Source of the DNA: Lysobacteraceae bacterium UBA6001
GTDB lineage: Bacteria > Pseudomonadota > Gammaproteobacteria > Xanthomonadales > Xanthomonadaceae
Reading direction: 5' to 3'
Length of the DNA stretch: 24,955 nt
Assembly: GCA_002429615.1 (NCBI GenBank)
Contig: DJAN01000046.1
Coordinates: forward strand, 1 to 24,955
The position numbers and the translations under genes were made by a program. The notes beneath the pieces were generated by a model, which did no database searches, was not told where the DNA came from, and saw only the letters and a list, made by a program, of their open reading frames with translations. This document shows, one piece after another, positions 15,999 to 23,038 of this stretch (positions are counted from its first letter, which is position 1; each line of letters begins with the position of its first letter).

Positions 15999-18608
15999 AT
16001 GGGCAAGCACGTACTTCCGTACTCCCGAGTTCCGAAAGCGAAACTGGCGTCAGCCGTGACCTGGGCCCTGGCCGCTGCATTGGCCAGCACCGCCGCCGAA
16101 TCCCGCGCGGCCGAGCCGGACGATCCACAGTCCGGCAGCGGATCACCGACCACCCTTGAAACCGTCTCCGTGCTGGGCAGTCGTGGCCAGCCGCGCAGCG
16201 TCGCGTCTTCCGCGGTGCCGATCGACATCATCACCGGCGAGGAATTCCGCGACCAGGGCGCCACCGACGTGCTCGACCAGCTGCGCGTGCTGGTGCCGTC
16301 GTTCAACGTCAGCACCATTCCCATCGACGACGCCGCCAGCCTGATCCGCCCGGCCAACCTGCGCGGGCTGCCACCGGACAACACGCTGGTGCTGGTCAAC
16401 GGCAAGCGCTTCCACCGCTCGGCGGTGATCACCTTCCTCGGCCACGGGCTTTCCGATGGCGCGCAGGGACCGGACCTGTCGGTGTTCCCGTCGCTGGCGC
16501 TGGACCAGGTCGAAGTGCTGCGCGATGGCGCCGCGGCGCAGTACGGCTCCGACGCCATCGCCGGGGTGATCAACTTCAACCTCAAACGCCTCGACCACGG
16601 CGGCACGTTCGAGGTCTTCACCGGGCAGAACTATGCCGGCGACGGCCTCACCACCCAGTACTCCGCGCAGGTCGGCCTGCCGCTCACCTCGCGCGGCTTC
16701 GCCACCCTGACCGCGGAATGGCGCGAGGCCGACGACACCTCGCGCAGCGTGCAGCGTGCCGACGCCGCCGCGGATGCGGCCGCCGGCTATCCCGATGTCA
16801 ACGACCCCGCACAGATCTGGGGCTCGCCCAAGGTCAAGGACGACCTGAAGTTCATCGCCAACCTCGGCCTCAGCACCGACAGCGTCGACGTCTACCTGTT
16901 CGGCAACTACGCCAAGCGGCGCGTGGACGGCGGCTTCTACTACCGCGATCCGAGCGCGCGTTCGGGCGTGTATTCCAACGACGGCGGGCAGACCCTGCTG
17001 GTGGGCGACCTCACCGGCGCCGGTGGTTGTCCTTCCATCGCCTTGCGCGACGGCGCCGGCAACCTGCTGCCGTACAGCACGGTCAGCGCCGCGGTCGGCG
17101 CGATGCCGTCGAACTGTTTCAGTTTCCTGTCGATGTTCCCGGGCGGCTTCACCCCGCGCTTCGGTGGCGACCTGGAGGACAGCTCGGTGGTGGCCGGGGT
17201 CAAGGGCCTGTGGGGTGACGGCTGGCATTGGGACGTGAGCGCCACCTATGGTCGCAACAACATCGACTTCTTCATCTACAACACCGTCAACGCCTCGCTC
17301 GGCCCCGACCAGCCCGACGGCTTCCGCTTCAATCCCGGTGGCAACACCCAGACCGAGACCGGCTTCAACTTCGATGTCGGCAAGGACGTGGAGACCAGCT
17401 TCCTGGTGCAGCCGCTGCGGCTGAGTGCCGGTGCGGAATGGCGCAAGGAGGAGTTCGAGATCATCGCCGGCGACGCCGCCTCCACCGCGATCGGCCCGCT
17501 GACCGACCAGGGTTTCGCGCTGGGCTCCAACGGCTTCAACGGCTTCAGCCCGCGCACCGCCGGCACGTTCGATCGCAAGAACTGGGCGGTATACCTGGAC
17601 CTGGAAGGGCAGGTCACCGACAAGCTGCTGCTGGCCGCCGCGGTGCGCCACGAGGACTACGACGACTTCGGCAGCACCACCAAGGGCAAGCTCACCGGCC
17701 GCTTCGACTTCACCCCGTCGTTCGCGATGCGCGGCGCGATCAGCACCGGCTTCCGCGCGCCGACCCCGGGCCAGGCCAACGTCAGCCAGATCAGCACGGT
17801 GTTCTCCGGTACCGGCCTGGTGGATATCGCCACGCTGCCGCCGACCAACCCGATCGCCGAACTGAAGGGCGCCAAGCCGCTGACGCCGGAGGAATCGAAG
17901 AACTACTCGCTGGGCTTCGTGTTCGACCGCGAGAACTGGCTGGTGACGCTGGATGCCTACCGCATCAAGGTGGAGGACCGCATCGCGCTGAGCACCAGCT
18001 TCGAGCTGACCGATGCCGAGCGGGCCGCGCTGGTGGCGGCGGGCAACCCGGAGGCGGCGTCGATCTCGTCGGTGACGTACTTCGGCAATGCGTTCGACAC
18101 CACCACCAGCGGCGTGGACCTGGTCGCGAGTTACCAGGTGGCGCAGTGGGGTGGGGATACCACCTATTCGCTGGCGGTGAACTGGAACCGCACCGAGGTG
18201 GACAGCTACAACGCCGACTTCGTGGACGAGGCGCGGGTGTACAAGCTGGAGAACTCGCTGCCGAAGACCAAGGGCTTCTTCAGCATCAACCACCAGCGCC
18301 AGGTGTTCCATGCGAATCTGCGGCTGGGGTATTACGGCTCGTGGTACGAGGATCACCTGGACAGCGGGGTGATCTCGGCTGCTGACGGTGGCCTGCCGAT
18401 CTATGGCGATGCGCGGCTGATCGTGGATGCGGAGGTGGGCTGGAAGTTCGCCAACGGGCTGTATTTCAACGTGGGCGCGCAGAACCTGTTCGATGAGACG
18501 CCGGACAAGAACCCATGGTCGGACATCGCCGGTGCGGAGTATCCGGTGCATTCGCCGTATGGGTTCACTGGTGGCTTCTGGTATGCGCGGGTGGGTTGGA
18601 AGTTCTGA
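15999..18608 (+). CDS. TonB-dependent outer-membrane receptor
   Basis: This 869-residue receptor has a signal peptide (about 1-38, ending SRAA). The plug domain (about 55-190) includes IDIITGEEFRDQGATDVLDQL, RGLPPDNTLVLVNGKRFH, LDQVEVLRDGAAAQYGSDAI and GVINFNLKR. The 22-strand barrel runs to the C-terminus, with typical strands YGRNNIDFFIYN, FDRENWLVTLDAYRIKVEDR and NVGAQNLFDETPDKNPW. It ends in ARVGWKF with a terminal Phe. No clear TonB box was assigned. ETVSVLGSR after the signal is the likely region. Substrates of this xanthomonad type may be siderophores, plant or animal glycans, or other nutrients. The start has AAGGGGA about 8 nt upstream. A hairpin terminator follows (18620-18650). Confidence 0.93.
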   Translation: MGKHVLPYSRVPKAKLASAVTWALAAALASTAAESRAAEPDDPQSGSGSPTTLETVSVLGSRGQPRSVASSAVPIDIITGEEFRDQGATDVLDQLRVLVPSFNVSTIPIDDAASLIRPANLRGLPPDNTLVLVNGKRFHRSAVITFLGHGLSDGAQGPDLSVFPSLALDQVEVLRDGAAAQYGSDAIAGVINFNLKRLDHGGTFEVFTGQNYAGDGLTTQYSAQVGLPLTSRGFATLTAEWREADDTSRSVQRADAAADAAAGYPDVNDPAQIWGSPKVKDDLKFIANLGLSTDSVDVYLFGNYAKRRVDGGFYYRDPSARSGVYSNDGGQTLLVGDLTGAGGCPSIALRDGAGNLLPYSTVSAAVGAMPSNCFSFLSMFPGGFTPRFGGDLEDSSVVAGVKGLWGDGWHWDVSATYGRNNIDFFIYNTVNASLGPDQPDGFRFNPGGNTQTETGFNFDVGKDVETSFLVQPLRLSAGAEWRKEEFEIIAGDAASTAIGPLTDQGFALGSNGFNGFSPRTAGTFDRKNWAVYLDLEGQVTDKLLLAAAVRHEDYDDFGSTTKGKLTGRFDFTPSFAMRGAISTGFRAPTPGQANVSQISTVFSGTGLVDIATLPPTNPIAELKGAKPLTPEESKNYSLGFVFDRENWLVTLDAYRIKVEDRIALSTSFELTDAERAALVAAGNPEAASISSVTYFGNAFDTTTSGVDLVASYQVAQWGGDTTYSLAVNWNRTEVDSYNADFVDEARVYKLENSLPKTKGFFSINHQRQVFHANLRLGYYGSWYEDHLDSGVISAADGGLPIYGDARLIVDAEVGWKFANGLYFNVGAQNLFDETPDKNPWSDIAGAEYPVHSPYGFTGGFWYARVGWKF

Positions 18609-18619
18609 GGCAAGGGGTG

Positions 18620-18650
18620 GGGTGCCTTTCGTGGAGGGCACCCTTCCTTC
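18620..18650 (+). terminator. Terminator after the TonB receptor gene
   Basis: Perfect 7-base arms GGGTGCC (18620-18626) and GGCACCC (18637-18643) enclose a 10-nt loop and are followed by the pyrimidine-rich tail TTCCTTC. It begins 11 nt after the receptor stop. This is a plausible Rho-independent terminator with a weak U tract. Confidence 0.55.
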
Positions 18651-18690
18651 GGTGGGTGGGGGCGCATGTGGGTTTGGGGACCTCGTTCTT

Positions 18691-19206
18691 GTAGGAGGGG
18701 CTTCAGCCCCGACGAGTGGAGTCGTGAGCGGGCAGATGGCAGTCGCGGCTGAAGCCGCTCCTACAAAAAGGCCCACTGTGGGAGGGGCTTCAGCCCCGAC
18801 GAGCGGAGTCGCGAACGGGCAGATGGCAGTCGCGGCTGAAGCCGCTCCTACAAAAAGACCCACTGTAGGAGGGGCTTCAGCCCCGACGAGCGGAGTCGCG
18901 AACGGGCAGATGGCAGTCGCGGCTGAAGCCGCTCCTACAAAAAGGCCCTCTGTGGGAGGGGCTTCAGCCCCGACGAGCGGAGTCGCGAACGGGCAGATGG
19001 CAGTCGCGGCTGAAGCCGCTCCCACAAGAAAAGGCCCACTGTAGGAGGGGCTTCAGCCCCGACGAGCGGAGCTGTGAGCGGGCAGATGGCAGTCGCGGCT
19101 GAAGCCGCTCCCACAAGAAAAGGGCCTCTGTAGGAGGGGCTTCAGCCCCGACGAGCGGAGTTGTGAGCGGGCAGATGGCAGTCGCGGCTGAAGCCGCTCC
19201 TACAAG
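18691..19206. repeat. Tandem array of six 87-89 bp REPIN-like repeats
   Basis: Units begin at 18691, 18778, 18865, 18952, 19041 and 19130, each with G-T-(A/G)-G-G-A-G-GGGCTTCAGCCCCGAC. Each carries a second element, GTCGCGGCTGAAGCCGCTCC(T/C)ACAA. The two ends are inverted copies of each other, and each is itself a small palindrome (GGGGCTTCAGCCCC and GCGGCTGAAGCCGC). This is the architecture of paired REP elements (REPINs). The first three unit spacings are 87 nt (29 codons), the last two 89 nt. Units 2 to 4 are nearly identical, which points to recent tandem duplication. Position between the receptor terminator and the 3' end of the tail operon suggests an mRNA-stabilising or terminating role for transcripts entering from either side. 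No RAYT transposase is in the window. Confidence 0.9.
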
Positions 19207-19255
19207 GTGCCACCAGCGGAAACGGACGCGACAGACGGCCACCGCCCACCCCACC

Positions 19256-20800
19256 TCACCCATCCTTCTTCTTCCGGATCGTCTTCGTCACCGTCTTGGT
19301 ATCGGCCACCACCGCATCCGTGCGCACATTGTCCAGCGGCGGCTTCGGTTGCAGCACCTGCGCACCACACACCCGCGCCGGCTTCACCACGCACCCGCAA
19401 GGCGTACTCACCCCCGGTGCCCCCGTCTCCAGCAACCCCACGAACCCCAGCGGCGCGTAATGAAACTCCGTGCCATGCGGCGCGCGCGCCACCGGTTCCC
19501 CGTCCGCATCCAGCGCCCAGCTGGTCTCGCCGGTCGTGCGCACCGCCACATGCCAGTAATCCCCCGTGCGGTACTCCCGGGTCAGGTCGAAGCGCACCTG
19601 CACCCCGTCCTCCAGGTCGATCCAGTCCTCTGCCAAGCCCGACGACGGCCGCAACGGCACCGCGCCCGCGTCCAGCCGCACGTCCTCGCGCTCCTGCTGG
19701 TCCCAGCGCCGCACCTTGCTGGTCGCGCCCCGCGTGCGCGGCGCCTCCGTCGCCAGCACCAGTTCGTCACCTTCCACGCTGGCCAGCCGGCACAGGCTGC
19801 CCGGGCGCCCGAGCAGGTCATCCTGCTCGTCGCTCAGCTCCACCCACTGCGCATCCACGAAGCCGCGCGTGTTCGCCACCCGCAGCCGCTTGCCGCCGCC
19901 CGACACCCAGCGCGTGACCACGCTGCCGTTGTCGCGCGACCACTTGAAGCTCGGTGCGCCTTCGCCGCTGCCGCGATGAATCTCGATGCGATACAGATGA
20001 TTCTCGGCACCGCGATACGCCAGCTCCGGATCGGTGATGCACGGATCGTCCAGCCGCTCCGGTGGCTGCAGGCGCAGGTTCATCAGCGGCGGCTCGCGAT
20101 CGAACACCCGCAGCGGCACCGCGCAGGCGCGGTCCGGGGTCTCGTGCAGCAGCGACAGGTCGGCCTGCAGTTCGTCCATCCGCGCCTGAAGACGCGCCAT
20201 CTCCGCCTTGTCGATCGTCTGCGCCAACGCCTTCTTCAGCGCTTCGAGCTGGCCCTGCAGCGTCTTGTCGATCCCCGCCACGTCGAGCGCGCGCACCTGC
20301 CACACCACCTGGCTGCGGCTGCAGGTATCCGGCCCGCCCAGCGCCACCTCGCGCAGGTGCGGCATCTCCACGCTGGTGACGTGGCGCTCCCACACCTTCA
20401 GGTAGACCCAGAAGCGCGCGCCATCGCGGTTGGTCGCGCCGAGCCAGCGCCGCAGCGGATCCTCCTCGCCGTCCTTGCCGTCGGCCGGGATGAAGTGCGG
20501 CTGGTCGAGGTAATCGCAGCCCTCGCTTTCGCACAGCACGCCCTGCACGTAGTAACGGCCGGCGTCGATGTGCAGCGCCAGGCCGCCGTTGCCTTCGGCC
20601 AGGGACAGCGCGAAGCCCGGCGCCATCGCCGGCGCGGCATAGGGGCCGAACAGGTCCAGCGCCATCGTGCGCAGGTAGTGCAGGAGGATCGCCCCCTGTT
20701 CGTTGGGATCGGCATCCAGCGTCACGCGCCCCTGTTGCAGCAGCACCTGGCTGAAATGGTGGCGGGGATCGAAGCTCACCCGCGAGAAGTCGCCTTTCAT
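19256..20800 (-). CDS. DUF6519 protein of a phage-tail-like / contractile injection system operon
   Basis: This 514-residue protein opens MKGDFSRVSFDPRHHFSQVL, then LQQGRVTLDADPNEQGAI. That opening is the signature of DUF6519 proteins, which are commonly encoded beside baseplate assembly and tail proteins. Residues about 78-170 are beta-rich. A predicted coiled coil spans about 178-219 (Leu/Lys/Glu-rich, LEALKKALAQTIDKAE). A beta-rich region with SFKWSRDNGSVVTRW follows, and the C-terminus contains Cys-rich TPCGCVVKPARVCG. The protein ends on a basic tail, TIRKKKDG. The precise role is unknown, probably a baseplate or tail-fibre-associated component. The start has AAAGGA at good spacing. It begins 16 nt after the tail protein stop, so the two are co-transcribed. 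It is the last gene of the operon. Confidence 0.82.
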   Translation of the reverse strand: MKGDFSRVSFDPRHHFSQVLLQQGRVTLDADPNEQGAILLHYLRTMALDLFGPYAAPAMAPGFALSLAEGNGGLALHIDAGRYYVQGVLCESEGCDYLDQPHFIPADGKDGEEDPLRRWLGATNRDGARFWVYLKVWERHVTSVEMPHLREVALGGPDTCSRSQVVWQVRALDVAGIDKTLQGQLEALKKALAQTIDKAEMARLQARMDELQADLSLLHETPDRACAVPLRVFDREPPLMNLRLQPPERLDDPCITDPELAYRGAENHLYRIEIHRGSGEGAPSFKWSRDNGSVVTRWVSGGGKRLRVANTRGFVDAQWVELSDEQDDLLGRPGSLCRLASVEGDELVLATEAPRTRGATSKVRRWDQQEREDVRLDAGAVPLRPSSGLAEDWIDLEDGVQVRFDLTREYRTGDYWHVAVRTTGETSWALDADGEPVARAPHGTEFHYAPLGFVGLLETGAPGVSTPCGCVVKPARVCGAQVLQPKPPLDNVRTDAVVADTKTVTKTIRKKKDG

Positions 20801-20816
20801 GGGAGGAGTCCTTTGG

Positions 20817-23030
20817 TCAGTCGGCGAAGAGGAGCCCGACCGTCATGCCGGCCGGGGTGTGCTGGTCAAGCCGGGCGCGCAGGTTGGCCTCGCGCTGGGC
20901 TTCGTACAGGTCGTGATAGACGCCCATCTCGGCGCCGTCGTCGGCGCCGCGGCGGATTTCCAGCGCGCTGTCCGCGGTGAGCCGGGCATAGCCGGGCAGG
21001 CCGTAGTGGCGCGACTGGAACCGCGGACGCACCCGTTGCCGCTCGGCAGCGCCCAGCAGCTGTTCGCTGACCGCCGGCAATCGGCGCGCGCGCACCGCCG
21101 CGATCACCTCGTCCGGCTGGCAGCGGTAGCGCCGCGGCGTGCGGCAATGGCAGGGAACGTGGCAGTAGCGCATGCAGCCGAGCTGGCGCCGCACCACGTT
21201 GAGGCAGGCGTCGAACAGGCTGTTCTCGGCCAGTGCCACCGCATGCACCTCGACCGCGCCGAACACGGTGCTGTCGCGCACGGTCAACTGGACGTGCGCC
21301 ACGCCGCCATCGACCGCGCCGATCGCATCGCCGCTGCCGGCGGCGTCGACGATGCTGTCCTCGATGACCAGCGCGATCGGATCGCTGGCCACCTCGTCCT
21401 GGCGCACCTGGATCGAGCCGACGATGCTATGGCTGATCCGCACCTTGGCCTGCACCCCCAGCAGCTCCAGGCTCGGCTCGGACGGGCGTTCGGGCCCGCA
21501 GTCGCAGCCGATGCCCCAGCCCGGCACCAGCGTGCAGTGGCGGATCGCCAGCTCCGCGCCGCAGGCCGGCGTGCGCGCGGCGTCTTCCGCGTAGGCCTGC
21601 GGATCATGCGGTGCGCTGACCTGCATCGGGCGCCCGGCGAGCAGGATGCCGTCGAGCGCGAAGCGGCTGCCGACATCCATCTCCACCCCCAGCGCATCGG
21701 GCAGGTCGGTCTGCCAGTCGATCAGCCGGATCACCGGACGCGCGCCATCGGCGGCGCGCAGCGTCAACGACTGCCCGGGGCGCAGGCGCACATGCACCGG
21801 CTCGACCCATACGCCGCTGTGCACCAGTTCGATCACCGCGTGCGCGGGCGCCTCGTCGGCCCACTGCCGCAGCGCATCGCCGATGCGGGCCAGCGCCGCG
21901 CTGCCGCCCTGGCCGACGCGATACACGCGATACGGCGCGGCCGGCAGCACCGCCGGGCGCGGATATTCGCCGCCGCCCAGGTCGGCGGCGAAGCCGTAGT
22001 GATAGCGCACCCGCACGCCCTTCTTCGGCACCTGGTCGGGCGGAAACATCAGCCGGCCCAGTTCCGGGTCGATGGCAATCTGCCCGCGCGCGGGGCGATA
22101 GCGCCAGCCGCTGAGATCGGCGACCACGATCGCGCTTGCCGGCACCGGTTCGCTGCCGTCCTGGCCGGCCCACTGCTCGGCCCATACCGCCAGGCTGGCC
22201 TGCGCGCCGTATTCGCTGGCCAGCGCATCGCGCAGGGCGCGGCGGCGCAGCGGCAACGGCAGGTTCTCTTCCCCGGCCAGGTGATAGGCGTCCGGCTCGG
22301 GGCGCGGCTGGCGATACAGCGGCGCATCCTGGCCCAGCACGCTGAAGGTGTAGCAGTGCGCGCCGGCTTCCTCTACGCAGTACGCCGGCGTGCGCGTCAC
22401 CGGGAAGCTGCGCATGCGCCACACGTGCACGCCGACGCTGGGAATGTTGTAGCGGCCGCGCGTGCGCGCCGAGCCGATGCGGCGCAGGTCCACGCTGTGG
22501 GCGAGGGTGTCGAACGGCGTATCGCAGCGGTCCAGCGCCGCCATCGCGCGCAGGTCGGCGCTGCCGAGGCGCTCGCCGTGCAGGTGATTGAGGTGCTGCG
22601 CGCGGTCGAGCAGGCGGAAGTATTCGACCGCGCGCGCCGGCCAGCCGGCGACGTCGAAGGCGAGATCCTCCAGCAGCGACAGCGTGCCCTTGCGGCGGCG
22701 CTGCGCGATCAGGTGCGCGACTTCGCGGCGCGGCACCCGCACCCGTTCCAGCGCATCGCCGCCATGCCCGGCGGCCAGTGGCGCTTCCACCGGCTGGTAG
22801 CCGAGCAGTTCGGCGATGTAGGGCACCGCCCAGTCGTCGGCGGTCTCGATGAACCAGTTGTCGTAGAGCCGCGCGATGTCGTCCTCGACCAGGTTCATCT
22901 GCTCGGCGATCACCCGCAGCAGCGCCTGCAGCGGATAGCCCTGGGCGGCGTCGCGGGTGCGATGGATCGCCGGCAGCAGCCGGTACAGCCGATCCTCGCG
23001 GGGAGGCGTGTGCAGCGAGGGAAGGTCCAT
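20817..23030 (-). CDS. Tail protein I-like / right-handed beta-helix fusion protein
   Basis: This 737-residue protein starts with a phage tail protein I (gpI)-like domain (about 1-150): RLYRLLPAIHRTRDA, then DDIARLYDNWFIETADDWAVPYIAELLGY. The middle contains SVGVHVWRMRSFPV and baseplate-type beta segments. The C-terminal half (about 400-610) has repeated short strands such as LAIRHCTLVPGWGIG, LVIEDSIVDAAGSGDAI and LTVRDSTVFGAVEVHAVALA, consistent with a right-handed beta helix. A cysteine cluster follows at C619, C623, C627, C629 and C637. It is predicted to join the baseplate wedge to a fibre or spike-like appendage. The ATG at 23030 lies 8 nt after the upstream stop. A GTG at 23042 overlapping that stop (GTGA) would add four residues and also fits. 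Confidence 0.82.
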   Translation of the reverse strand: MDLPSLHTPPREDRLYRLLPAIHRTRDAAQGYPLQALLRVIAEQMNLVEDDIARLYDNWFIETADDWAVPYIAELLGYQPVEAPLAAGHGGDALERVRVPRREVAHLIAQRRRKGTLSLLEDLAFDVAGWPARAVEYFRLLDRAQHLNHLHGERLGSADLRAMAALDRCDTPFDTLAHSVDLRRIGSARTRGRYNIPSVGVHVWRMRSFPVTRTPAYCVEEAGAHCYTFSVLGQDAPLYRQPRPEPDAYHLAGEENLPLPLRRRALRDALASEYGAQASLAVWAEQWAGQDGSEPVPASAIVVADLSGWRYRPARGQIAIDPELGRLMFPPDQVPKKGVRVRYHYGFAADLGGGEYPRPAVLPAAPYRVYRVGQGGSAALARIGDALRQWADEAPAHAVIELVHSGVWVEPVHVRLRPGQSLTLRAADGARPVIRLIDWQTDLPDALGVEMDVGSRFALDGILLAGRPMQVSAPHDPQAYAEDAARTPACGAELAIRHCTLVPGWGIGCDCGPERPSEPSLELLGVQAKVRISHSIVGSIQVRQDEVASDPIALVIEDSIVDAAGSGDAIGAVDGGVAHVQLTVRDSTVFGAVEVHAVALAENSLFDACLNVVRRQLGCMRYCHVPCHCRTPRRYRCQPDEVIAAVRARRLPAVSEQLLGAAERQRVRPRFQSRHYGLPGYARLTADSALEIRRGADDGAEMGVYHDLYEAQREANLRARLDQHTPAGMTVGLLFAD

Positions 23031-23038
23031 GGCGGTGC

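Noticed and set aside
16143..19025. Minus-strand open frame of 960 codons with repeated [16 protein letters not shown] units
   Set aside because: It is a translation of the REPIN array (87 nt is 29 codons) fused to the antisense of the TonB receptor. Such repeat 'proteins' are a known annotation artefact in this family.
18691..19206. CRISPR array
   Set aside because: The repeats are 87-89 nt and directly adjoining, with near-identical interiors. There are no unique spacers and no cas genes.
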